A stretch of 64,000 bases of DNA from RYN-230 sp963837515 (GTDB lineage Bacteria; Actinomycetota; Actinomycetes; Streptosporangiales; Streptosporangiaceae). Location of the stretch: contig CAWINT010000010.1 of NCBI GenBank assembly GCA_963837515.1, positions 62,001 through 126,000 on the forward strand. The letters run 5' to 3'. The position numbers were made by a program, and so were the translations under genes. Shown piece by piece: positions 7,198-14,433 of this stretch (its first letter is position 1; each line of letters opens with the position of its first letter). The notes beneath the pieces were generated by a model that did not search any database, was not told where the DNA came from, and saw only the letters and a list, made by a program, of their open reading frames with translations.

Positions 7198-9201
7198 ATG
7201 TCCGATGGGACGGCAGGTGCCACACCCGGATCTCCGGGACCGGACCCCTCACCTCCACGGGGATCCGCAGGCCGCCGTCTGGCCGCTAACTTCGCGTCGG
7301 GCGGCGCGGCCGACGAGCTGCCCGCGGGGCCCGAGCTGGCTGCCTCCGTGGAGCGGGTATCGCAGGACGGCCTGGCTCCGCTGTCCGACGATGAGCTGAT
7401 CGGGGTGTTGCGGGCGGCGCGGCGGCTGGCTTCACGAGCCGCGGCGATGGAGTGGTCAGCGGTGGCCGAACTCGTTGCCCGGCGGCAAGCGGCGGGCGCC
7501 GCGCTCGGCGATCCCCGGCCCGGCGAAGTCGCCGACGCGGAGATCGCAGCCGCGCTGACGCTCACTCGTTGCGCGGCTGCTCACCTGCAGGACCTGGCAC
7601 TTGGCACGGTGCGGCTGCCAGGAGTGATCAAAGCCTTAGCGGCGGGCCGGATCGATGCCCCCAAGGCTTCGGTGATCGCGGGTGAGACCGCCGGGCTGGG
7701 TGACGTGGCCGCCGGGGCCGTGGCCGCAGTGGTGATCCGTGACGCCCCCAGGCAGACGACCGGGCAGCTACGGGCGGCCTGCCGGCAGCTGGTGCTGTTC
7801 GTCGACCCCTCTGCAGCGCGCCGCCGTAAGGAAGCCGCGTTACGGCAGATGCGGGTGGAGTTGTGGCCTGAACCGGGGGGGACGTCGGCCCTCGCCGGGC
7901 GGGATCTGCCCACGGCCCAAGCGCTGGCCGCCGACCGCTACCTGGCCGCTGCCGCCCGTTGGCTCAAGGCCCAGGGAGTCGACGCGAGGGTGAGCCAGTT
8001 GCGCGCTCAGGCCTTCCTGGCCCTGCTCACCGGGCAGTCCCTGCATTCCCTGCTCCCTGCCAACGCCCCATCTGGGCCGCCATACGAGAGCCCGGAGTGT
8101 GGGAGCCCGGAGTGTGGCAGCCCGGGGCCCGGCAGCCCGGGGCCCGGCAGCCCGGAGCCCGGCAGCCCCGTGTCCGGCAGCCCGGGGCCCGGCAGTCCCT
8201 CGTTCGATCCACCTTGCGGCGCAGGGCCGGACTGCTCGACGGCGGACACTACGGAAGCGGCCGATGAGCCGTCCACTGCCCGGACCGGTCCAGGTTCGAC
8301 ACCTGTGGCCCGGAGTGCCATGCCGGATCACTCACCCGGCCCAGCTGACGGTCCGGTGCTGACAGGGTCGGTGAACCTGACCCTGCCGTTGATGACGTGG
8401 CTTGGCTGGACGCAGTCGCCTGGCCAGGTCCCTGGCTTTGGGCCGGTGGACGCAGCGGATTCCCGCGCCCTGGGCGCGATGCTGGCCCGGCACCCGGGTA
8501 CTCGATGGTGCCTCACCCTGACGGGCCCGGCCGGTGAGGCGGTCGCGCACGCCTGCGCCCGCCACGGTCCCGGAGAGCTGCCGAATCCGCTCATCCCGCC
8601 CGGTGGCCAGTCCCCGCCTACCGGCCAGCCCGCGCCCGGTGGCCCGGGGACACCACACGACCTCCTCCTGCCCGGCTCACCCGCGCCCCCGGCCGGCCAC
8701 CCTGGCGGCCCGCCGCCCGGCGACACCGGCCCGCCTGGCGATACCGGCCCGCCTGGCGATACCGGCCCGCCTGGCGATACCGGCCCGCCTGGCGATACCG
8801 GCCCGCCCGGCGATACCCGGCCACCGGGAACGTCGACGATCACCGGCTGGCTGGCCGGGCTGCAGTTCGAGCCTCTCGGGAGCACGCCCTGCGACCACGC
8901 CCTCGCCTGCCCCGGTTACCGCCCATCCCGTCAGCTGCAGCATCTGACCCGCGTCCGGAACCCGGTGTGCACCCATCCCGGCTGCCGCAACCCCGCCAGC
9001 CGTTGCGATCTCGATCACACCCGCCCGTACCACCGGGGCGGCGCGACCTGCCTGTGCAATCTCGGTCCCCGCTGCCGGTATCACCATCAGGTCAAACAGG
9101 CTCCCGGCTGGCGCCTCACCCAGCCGCGGCCCGGCGTGTTCACGCTCAGCACGCCGGCCGGCCGGAGCTACACCACCACGCCGCCCGCGTATCCGGTATG
9201 A
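7198..9201 (+). CDS. DUF222 and HNH endonuclease domain protein (13E12 type)
   Basis: Protein of 667 residues. The ATG at 7198 has a strong AAGGAGG (7183-7189) at 8 nt. The N-terminal ~250 residues are the Ala/Arg-rich DUF222 domain. The C-terminus (about 591-633) carries an HNH nuclease domain with CTHPGC, the core LDHTRPYHRGGATCLCNL and a final RYHH, with Cys pairs likely to bind Zn. Two repetitive linkers separate them (about 297-335, G-S-P-x-x; about 508-543, G-D-T-G-P-P). Such genes occur in many copies in actinobacteria and are often linked to mobile DNA. TTA codons are seen at 7636 and 7840. Confidence 0.88.
   Translation: MSDGTAGATPGSPGPDPSPPRGSAGRRLAANFASGGAADELPAGPELAASVERVSQDGLAPLSDDELIGVLRAARRLASRAAAMEWSAVAELVARRQAAGAALGDPRPGEVADAEIAAALTLTRCAAAHLQDLALGTVRLPGVIKALAAGRIDAPKASVIAGETAGLGDVAAGAVAAVVIRDAPRQTTGQLRAACRQLVLFVDPSAARRRKEAALRQMRVELWPEPGGTSALAGRDLPTAQALAADRYLAAAARWLKAQGVDARVSQLRAQAFLALLTGQSLHSLLPANAPSGPPYESPECGSPECGSPGPGSPGPGSPEPGSPVSGSPGPGSPSFDPPCGAGPDCSTADTTEAADEPSTARTGPGSTPVARSAMPDHSPGPADGPVLTGSVNLTLPLMTWLGWTQSPGQVPGFGPVDAADSRALGAMLARHPGTRWCLTLTGPAGEAVAHACARHGPGELPNPLIPPGGQSPPTGQPAPGGPGTPHDLLLPGSPAPPAGHPGGPPPGDTGPPGDTGPPGDTGPPGDTGPPGDTGPPGDTRPPGTSTITGWLAGLQFEPLGSTPCDHALACPGYRPSRQLQHLTRVRNPVCTHPGCRNPASRCDLDHTRPYHRGGATCLCNLGPRCRYHHQVKQAPGWRLTQPRPGVFTLSTPAGRSYTTTPPAYPV
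8086..8199 (+). repeat. 15-bp tandem repeat, seven units, in frame
   Basis: Consensus unit GGCAGCCCGGGGCCC, encoding G-S-P-G-P and variants, from 8086 to 8190 plus a decayed eighth unit. It lies in the linker of the HNH protein. Confidence 0.85.
8719..8826 (+). repeat. 18-bp tandem repeat, six units, in frame
   Basis: Unit GGCGATACCGGCCCGCCT, encoding G-D-T-G-P-P. It is the second linker repeat of the HNH protein. The middle units are almost identical, suggesting recent expansion. Confidence 0.88.
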
Positions 9202-9265
9202 CCGCGCCACCCGAGGCCGGATACGGCCGCCCCCGGACCGGTGCCGATGTCGGCGCGAGGCCGGA

Positions 9266-9271
9266 TAGCAT
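9266..9271 (+). promoter_or_regulatory. -10 element (TAGCAT) of murT, leaderless type
   Basis: TAGCAT ends 8 nt before the murT ATG, which would put the transcription start at or next to the start codon. No ribosome binding site is visible, as expected for a leaderless mRNA. Confidence 0.4.
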
Positions 9272-9279
9272 CATCGGCC

Positions 9280-10521
9280 ATGAGCAAGCTTCCGCTCCGG
9301 GCGCGTGTCGCGACCACGCTGGGCGGTGCGGCAGGCCGGATGTCCCGCCTCGCGGGCCGCGGCGACGGGTCGGTCATCGGCGGCGTGATCGGCCTCAGGG
9401 TGGAGCCGGAACTGCTCTCGCTGCTCGCCGCCGGCCGGCAAGTCGCCCTGGTCACCGGGACGAACGGCAAAACCACCACGACCCGGCTGATCACTGCGGC
9501 GCTGAGCGCGCTCGGCCAGGAAGTGGCGAGCAATGCGTTCGGCGCGAACATGGAGGCGGGCCTGGCGGCCGCGCTCGGCCAGGCGCCCGACGCACCGTAC
9601 GCGGTGCTCGAAGTCGATGAAAAGTACATCCCGGCGGTTCTCAGGGCCACCCAGGCCCGGGTCGTCACGCTGCTGAACCTCAGCCGCGACCAGATGGACC
9701 GGGCGGCCGAGATCTGGCTGGTGGCCCGGCGCTGGCGGGACGCGTTCCAGGCCGCACCGCAGTGCCGGGTGGTGGCCAACGCGGACGACCCGCTGATCGC
9801 CTGGGCGGCCAGCGGCGCGGCCGAGGTGACCTGGGTGGCGGCCGGCCAGCGCTGGCACGAGGACTCCTGGTGCTGCCCGCGCTGCGGATCCCACCTGCGG
9901 CGGGACGAACTGGGCTGGCGGTGCGGGGAGTGCGGGTTCAGTCGGCCACGGGCCCGGTGGGCGCTGGACGGTGACGCGGTCATCGACCCGGCCGGCCAGG
10001 TGACCGAGCTCTCGCTGGCGCTGCCCGGCCGGGCCAACCGGTCGAACGCGGTGGTTGCCCTGGCGGTGGCCGAGGCGTTCGGGGTGAATCCGGCCCAGGC
10101 GCTGCAGCGGATGCGCTCGGTGACCTCGGTTGCCGGCCGGTACACCCAGGTGGAACGGCAGGGCCGCCAGGTCCGGCTGCTGCTGGCCAAGAACCCGGCC
10201 GGCTGGCTGGAGGCGTTCGACGTGCTGGAGCCGCCCCCGGTGCCGGTGCTGCTCGCGGTCAACGCGCAGATCCCGGACGGGCGGGACACCTCCTGGCTGT
10301 GGGACGTGGACTACCGTGTGGTCCGGGACCGCCCGGTGTTCGTCTCCGGGGAACGCGGTCTCGACCTGGCCGTCCGGCTCGAAGCCGACGGGGTGGCGTT
10401 CGAGGTGGTCCAGGACATCGACGACGCGGTGAGCCGGGTGCCCCCTGGCCGGACCCTGGATGTGATCGCCAACTACACCGCGTTCCAGCAGATCCGGGCC
10501 GCCGTCGGGCGCGCGGCCTGA
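9280..10521 (+). CDS. murT: lipid II isoglutaminyl synthase subunit MurT
   Basis: Mur-ligase-like subunit (413 residues) that, with GatD, amidates the alpha-carboxyl of D-Glu in lipid II stem peptides using ATP and glutamine-derived ammonia. P-loop GTNGKTT is at residues 60-66. The MurT-specific Cys4 zinc ribbon (CPRCGSH ... CGECG) is near 200-220, and the C-terminal DUF1727-type domain follows. The start was chosen at the ATG following a TAGCAT -10 box; an upstream in-frame extension lacks support. gatD follows 16 nt downstream, as in other Gram-positives. Confidence 0.95.
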   Translation: MSKLPLRARVATTLGGAAGRMSRLAGRGDGSVIGGVIGLRVEPELLSLLAAGRQVALVTGTNGKTTTTRLITAALSALGQEVASNAFGANMEAGLAAALGQAPDAPYAVLEVDEKYIPAVLRATQARVVTLLNLSRDQMDRAAEIWLVARRWRDAFQAAPQCRVVANADDPLIAWAASGAAEVTWVAAGQRWHEDSWCCPRCGSHLRRDELGWRCGECGFSRPRARWALDGDAVIDPAGQVTELSLALPGRANRSNAVVALAVAEAFGVNPAQALQRMRSVTSVAGRYTQVERQGRQVRLLLAKNPAGWLEAFDVLEPPPVPVLLAVNAQIPDGRDTSWLWDVDYRVVRDRPVFVSGERGLDLAVRLEADGVAFEVVQDIDDAVSRVPPGRTLDVIANYTAFQQIRAAVGRAA

Positions 10522-10537
10522 GGATGGAGACGGCGCG

Positions 10538-11299
10538 ATGACACACCCCGGCTACAGCACCGGCCGCCGCGGCGCGCATGCCCGCGGCCCCGCCGACCTC
10601 GCGCTGGTCTGGGTCTATCCCGACCTGCTGAGCACCTACGGGGACCGGGGCAACCTGATCGTGCTGGAGCGGCGCGCCCGGCTGCGCGGCATCCGGGTGG
10701 AATCGGTCCTGGTCAACTCGGATCAACCGGTCCCCCGCCAGGGCGACATCTACCTGCTCGGCGGGGGCGAGGACCTGCCCCAGGTGCTTGCTGCCCGCCG
10801 GCTGCGCGCGGACGGCGGCCTGCCCGCTGCGGCCGCGCAGGGTGCGGTGGTGTTCGCGGTCTGCGCCGGCTACCAGCTGGTCGGGGCCGAATTCGGCGGT
10901 GAGGAGGGCCAGCCGGTGACCGGCCTGGAGATCCTGGACATCCGCAGCGGGCGGGGTGAGCGGCGCGGGGTCGGCGAGATCCTGGCCGACGTCGATCCCG
11001 CGCTCGGCGTGCCCGCCCTGACCGGCTTCGAGAATCACCAGGGCGTCACGCAGGTCGGGCCGTCGGCCCGGCCGCTGGCCCGGGTCCAGCTGGGGGTTGG
11101 TAACGGGGACGGGACCGAAGGAGCGTACGCGGGCCGGATCCTCGGCACCTACCTGCACGGGCCCGCCCTGGTGCGCAACCCGGCGCTGGCGGATCTGCTG
11201 CTCGGCTGGGCGGTCGGCGCGCTGCCGCCCCTGGACCCGGCGTATGAGTCATGGACCGGCCGGTTCCGCGAGCAGCGCCTGGCCGCCGTTTCCAGCTGA
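10538..11299 (+). CDS. gatD: lipid II isoglutaminyl synthase, glutaminase subunit GatD
   Basis: Class I glutamine amidotransferase (253 residues) that supplies ammonia to MurT. The nucleophile is Cys109 in VFAVCAGYQ and the catalytic His is His207 in TYLHGPAL. The N-terminal strand VYPDLLSTYGDRGN is characteristic of the CobB/CobQ-like GatD group. Cytosolic heterodimer partner of the preceding gene. The start at ATG 10538 follows GATGGAGA. Confidence 0.95.
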   Translation: MTHPGYSTGRRGAHARGPADLALVWVYPDLLSTYGDRGNLIVLERRARLRGIRVESVLVNSDQPVPRQGDIYLLGGGEDLPQVLAARRLRADGGLPAAAAQGAVVFAVCAGYQLVGAEFGGEEGQPVTGLEILDIRSGRGERRGVGEILADVDPALGVPALTGFENHQGVTQVGPSARPLARVQLGVGNGDGTEGAYAGRILGTYLHGPALVRNPALADLLLGWAVGALPPLDPAYESWTGRFREQRLAAVSS

Positions 11300-11330
11300 A
11301 CGGCCCGTCCGGGGAACTGCCCCGCGAGCA

Positions 11331-11385
11331 TGCGCCGTGCAGCGTGCAGCGTGCGCCGGGCGGCGTGCAGCGTGCGGCGTGTCGG
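11331..11385. repeat. short GCAGCGTGC-type direct repeats
   Basis: Imperfect repeats of GTGCAGC/GTGCGCC between the convergent gatD and dsrE-like genes. No clear terminator hairpin is seen. The function, if any, is unknown. Confidence 0.4.
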
Positions 11386-11394
11386 TGCGGTCCG

Positions 11395-11760
11395 CTAATA
11401 GACCAGCGCCTGGGCGCCCTCGGCCGTGGCCTCAGCCACGAACGTCGTGGCGCCTGCGATGCGGACCCCCTCGATCAGGTCCTCGGTGCTGATTCCCCGG
11501 CGCGCCGCGCACTGGGTGCACAACGACACTGTCCCGCTGCTCAGCACGCTGGCCAGCAGCTCGGCCAGCGGGGGGGAGTGCGGCAGGCCGAAGTCATCGG
11601 CCCGGCCCGGCAGCGCGAACCAGGAGGCCTCCCCGGTCAGCCACAGCGAGGTCGGCACACCGCTGACGACCGCGGCGGCGGCCACGTTGAACGCCTGGTT
11701 GCATCGCTCCGGATCGTCCTTGCCCGCGGTGCACGTGATGACGAGGCTCCGGGTGCTCAT
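11395..11760 (-). CDS. DsrE family protein
   Basis: Protein of 121 residues with the DsrE/TusD-like fold pattern: an N-terminal strand LVITCTAGKDDPERCNQAF, a middle helix and strand VVSGVPTSLWLTGEAS, and a conserved cysteine site VSLCTQCAARRG (about 80-91). Related small proteins handle sulfur transfer or act as peroxiredoxin-like thiol proteins. The exact role here is unknown. It is convergent with gatD. Confidence 0.8.
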   Translation of the reverse strand: MSTRSLVITCTAGKDDPERCNQAFNVAAAAVVSGVPTSLWLTGEASWFALPGRADDFGLPHSPPLAELLASVLSSGTVSLCTQCAARRGISTEDLIEGVRIAGATTFVAEATAEGAQALVY

Positions 11761-11848
11761 GACCGCACCTTAACGTGAGCGGTTGAATCCGGCATGGCGG
11801 ATGCCGCCCGGGCCGGCTGCTCCGTACACTCGTCCGGGGAGGGTGCAG

Positions 11849-12052
11849 ATGCAGGCGCTGGTTAGTGGGCTCATCCTGATCGCGGTGTTCGGCGCGATGG
11901 CGGCCGGAGCCGGCTTCGTGGCCGCCCGGTTGCTCGCCGCGACCCGGGCCCCCGCCGGGAGTGCCCCGGGCAGCGCGGCTGGGAGTTCGGCCGGGAGTTC
12001 CGCGGGGGCGCCCATCTCGTCCCCGGGCACGGGGGAGCGACCGGATGCCTGA
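11849..12052 (+). CDS. small membrane protein of unknown function
   Basis: Protein of 67 residues. The ATG at 11849 is preceded by GGGGAGG at suitable distance, and TACACT at 11824-11829 could be its -10 box. One N-terminal transmembrane helix (LVSGLILIAVFGAMAAGAGFVAARLL) precedes a Gly/Ser/Ala-rich tail. Its end overlaps the start of the nitrobindin gene (ATG at 12045), suggesting co-translation. I do not recognise the family. Confidence 0.6.
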   Translation: MQALVSGLILIAVFGAMAAGAGFVAARLLAATRAPAGSAPGSAAGSSAGSSAGAPISSPGTGERPDA

Positions 12053-12557
12053 CTCCCGGCCGGACCCCCCCGAGCTGCACCCCGACCTGGCTTCGCTCGC
12101 CTTTCTGCTGGGCCGGTGGGAAGGCGCCGGAGTGGGCGGCTACCCGACGATCGAAAGCTTCCGGTTCGGCCAGGAGGTCACCTTCAGCCACAACGGCAAG
12201 CCGTTCCTGGCCTATACCAGCCGGAGCTGGCTGCTGGACGAGGATGGCAACCTGGTCCGCCCGCTGGCGGCGGAAACCGGGTACTGGCGGCCGCAGCCGG
12301 GCGGTCAGGTCGAGGTGCTGCTGGCCCATCCGACCGGGATCAGCGAGATCTACCTCGGCGAGGTCACCGGGACCAAGATCGAGCTGCGCACCGATGTGGT
12401 CGCCCGGACCAACTCGGCCAAGGAGTACACCGCCGGGCACCGGCTGTACGGACTGATCCCCCCGGACTTCACCGACCTGGCCTGGGCATACGACATGGCG
12501 GCGGTCGGCCAGCCGCTGCAGCCGCACGTGTCGGCCCAGCTCAAGAAGGTGGGCTGA
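12045..12557 (+). CDS. nitrobindin-like heme-binding protein (THAP4/DUF1794 family)
   Basis: Protein of 170 residues forming the ten-strand heme beta-barrel of the nitrobindin family. The opening motif LLGRWEGAGVGGYP (G-x-W-x-G-x-G) and the C-terminal proximal ligand His161 in QPLQPHVSAQ are present. Related proteins bind ferric heme and isomerise peroxynitrite or bind NO. The start ATG at 12045 follows GGGGGAGCG. The gene overlaps the small membrane gene upstream and faces the G1 peptidase gene, with only 17 nt between their stops. Confidence 0.88.
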   Translation: MPDSRPDPPELHPDLASLAFLLGRWEGAGVGGYPTIESFRFGQEVTFSHNGKPFLAYTSRSWLLDEDGNLVRPLAAETGYWRPQPGGQVEVLLAHPTGISEIYLGEVTGTKIELRTDVVARTNSAKEYTAGHRLYGLIPPDFTDLAWAYDMAAVGQPLQPHVSAQLKKVG

Positions 12558-12574
12558 GTCCGGGTGGCGCTGGC

Positions 12575-13423
12575 TCAGTTCTCCCGCAGCCAGTAATCGG
12601 TGAATCCCTGGCCGCGCAGCAGCGCGGTCGGCTGCTGGGTCACCTGGCGGCTGGACTGGCCCACCCCGACGATGCGGTCGGTGTTCCACCACGCCGCGGA
12701 CAGCCCGCCCCGGTGGCCGGCCCCGGACGTCAGGGTGACGCCCGAGAAGCTCTCTGCCCGGTAGTCGGCCAGCGGCAGGATCTTGCCCTTCGTGTTCGAC
12801 GGCGCCTCGCTGATCACTTCGGCGGAGGACCGCGGGCACGCCCTGGCTGCGCATTTCTCCGAACGGGTGAATTTCCGCCCGGTAGTGAGGTCGCGCAGGG
12901 TGAGTACGAATTTCCGGGAACTGGCCTGGTAGGACACGCTGGCCACGATGGCGTTTCCTGGTTTCACCCCGAAAATCCCGGAAACGGGTTTCGGGTACAT
13001 CTCGTACCACGCGTAATACTGCGGCCGGGAGCCGGAGCAGCCGGCCGCCACGCCCAGTTGCTCGACGCTGGAGGAGCCCAGGCCGTCCAGGCCGATCCAG
13101 TGCGAGGAGTAGGCGCCCGGCGTGCGCTGGCAGTCGGCATAGGGCACGAAGAACGCCGCCCGCACGGAACGATACGTCGTTCCGTGCCGGGCAGCCGCGT
13201 AGCCTGCCCAGTTCAGCGAGCGGATGATCGCGGTGCGCCGGCCGAGCACCCGGTCCGGCCCGGCCTGGCCCGCGGCGACGACGATCGGCCCGCCCTGGCC
13301 CGGCGCGATGCGGGCCGCCTCGCCCGGGGCCGCCGCACCGTGGGCGGTGGTGAGCATCACGGCCAGCGCCACGGCGGCGGCGAGAACCGATGCCACGGCG
13401 CCGGACCGGGCCAGCAGGCGCAT
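12575..13423 (-). CDS. secreted G1 family (eqolisin-type) peptidase
   Basis: Protein of 282 residues with an N-terminal signal peptide (basic MRLLARSG, then a hydrophobic stretch ending near ...TTAHGAAA). The mature part shows the G1 pattern: SLNWAGYAA, SSHWIGLDGLGSSSVEQLG (the Gln and W-x-G-x-D region), YAWYEMYP, and AEVISEAPS, which aligns with the AEWIVEDP block carrying the catalytic Glu. Eqolisins are glutamic-type endopeptidases active at acid pH. Probably exported and scavenging. The four Cys may form disulfides. Confidence 0.82.
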   Translation of the reverse strand: MRLLARSGAVASVLAAAVALAVMLTTAHGAAAPGEAARIAPGQGGPIVVAAGQAGPDRVLGRRTAIIRSLNWAGYAAARHGTTYRSVRAAFFVPYADCQRTPGAYSSHWIGLDGLGSSSVEQLGVAAGCSGSRPQYYAWYEMYPKPVSGIFGVKPGNAIVASVSYQASSRKFVLTLRDLTTGRKFTRSEKCAARACPRSSAEVISEAPSNTKGKILPLADYRAESFSGVTLTSGAGHRGGLSAAWWNTDRIVGVGQSSRQVTQQPTALLRGQGFTDYWLREN

Positions 13424-13669
13424 CTAGGGATCCTTTCCTGCGCGAGGCTGAAATCTCGGGCAGCGAAATCCCGTGCGGGCCGCCCCCCCGTTGCTCCCGC
13501 GCCGACATTACGCGATGCGCCCTGGCGGGGAAAGGAAATGCGGCCCGAAGGGCCGCGGATTCCGGGCCGGGATCCGGATATGCGGGCAGATTAACGGGGC
13601 TGGCCCGTGCGGGCCGGGGCTGGCCGGCCCCGGACGGCAGGAACCCGCAGAAAGACAGCGGCCCCGGGC

Positions 13670-13905
13670 AAAAAAACAAAAAAGCGGGCAAATTAAAACC
13701 CCCGGGCGGTTCCCGCGCTGCCTGAGCAGCGGCGGGGACTGGTTGGACAGACCAGTCAGCCCGGGGGTCCGGTGTCTGCCGTATATTCGCCTGCCGCCGC
13801 TGTCGCGGCACGCCGAGCGTTCCGGCGGGACGGCGGCTAGCGGACAGCCACCTCGCGAGTCCTACTGCTATGCATGCTGTTGGACCACCTCCTCTCCCGC
13901 GTTGC
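13670..13905 (-). ncRNA. candidate small RNA with terminator, divergent from the Fur gene
   Basis: On the minus strand a promoter-like pair is seen (TTTGCC at 13934-13939, CATAAT at 13912-13917, 16-nt spacing). AGGAGG and a 12-codon ORF follow, then three stem-loops (GACTGGT/ACCAGTC, GCTGC/GCAGC, CGGG/CCCG) and a T6-G-T7 tract. A stem GCGGG/CCCGC ends exactly at the T-run, a canonical intrinsic terminator in this strand. No longer gene on this strand explains it. Inferred from sequence only. Confidence 0.35.
13837..13875 (-). CDS. possible 12-codon leader ORF
   Basis: ATG at 13875 to TAG at 13837, peptide MHSSRTREVAVR, with AGGAGG at 13888-13893 (a rather long 12-nt gap). It sits at the start of the candidate small RNA. 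It could be a leader peptide or chance. Confidence 0.25.
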   Translation of the reverse strand: MHSSRTREVAVR

Positions 13906-13986
13906 GGCCAGATTATGCGACCACCCGGGGCCAGGCAAACAGTTATCCCCCCGCCGGGGAGGTGCCCGGCAGCCCCGCCGCCGGAT

Positions 13987-13992
13987 TACGCT
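13987..13992 (+). promoter_or_regulatory. -10 element (TACGCT) of the Fur-family gene
   Basis: TACGCT ends 6 nt before the ATG at 13999. With no ribosome binding site at the usual distance, a leaderless transcript is likely. Confidence 0.4.
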
Positions 13993-13998
13993 TCGGCC

Positions 13999-14424
13999 AT
14001 GGCGCCGGCATGGGATGACGAACTGCGGGCCCGCGGCTACCGGGTCACCCCGCAGCGCCAGCTCGTCCTGGAGGCGGTCACCAAGCTGGAGCACGCCACC
14101 CCCGAGGAGATCTGCGCCAACGTCCAGCAGACCGCCCGCGGGGTTAACATCTCCACCATCTACCGCGCCCTGGAGTTGCTGGAGGACCTCGGCCTGGTCA
14201 CCCACACCCACCTCGGGCACGGCGCACCGCGCTACCACCTGGCGGCGGAAGCCCCGCACGTGCACCTGGTCTGCTCGGGATGCGGCCGGATCACCCAGAT
14301 CAGCCCCGAAGACGTACGGCCGCTGGTGACCGCGCTGGCGCAGCAGCACGGCTTCGAGACCAACGTCGGGCATCTGACCGTGCACGGCCGCTGCGCGGAC
14401 TGCCGCCACGGGCCGCCCGCGTAG
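13999..14424 (+). CDS. Fur family metal/peroxide-responsive repressor
   Basis: Protein of 141 residues. The winged helix (RVTPQRQLVLEAV ... NISTIYRALELLEDLGLV) is followed by the His-rich sensor segment APHVHLVCSGCGRI and a second Cys pair CADC, giving the structural zinc site Cys4. Fur, Zur and PerR cannot be told apart from these motifs alone. The start was set at an ATG directly behind a -10-like box. ygfZ begins 9 nt after the stop. Confidence 0.88.
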   Translation: MAPAWDDELRARGYRVTPQRQLVLEAVTKLEHATPEEICANVQQTARGVNISTIYRALELLEDLGLVTHTHLGHGAPRYHLAAEAPHVHLVCSGCGRITQISPEDVRPLVTALAQQHGFETNVGHLTVHGRCADCRHGPPA

Positions 14425-14433
14425 CCTGATCAC

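Larger units (their letters stand above)
13424..13998. other. 575-nt intergenic region with structured elements
   Basis: No credible long gene. It holds an A-rich tract (A7-C-A6 at 13670-13683), three small inverted repeats (13703-13715, 13717-13730, 13737-13757), and -10-like boxes on both strands. See the ncRNA and leader-ORF entries. The part at 13424-13660 shows nothing I can name. Confidence 0.5.

Noticed and set aside
8086..8826. CRISPR-like repetitive arrays in the HNH gene
   Set aside because: The 15- and 18-bp units are contiguous with no spacers and keep the reading frame, so they are coding minisatellites. No CRISPR array or cas gene is seen anywhere in the window.
13424..13998. 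Riboswitch for the Fur-family gene
   Set aside because: The stem-loops lie ahead of a probable leaderless start at 13999, and the T-run is in the opposite orientation, so a cis-acting switch on the plus strand is unlikely.
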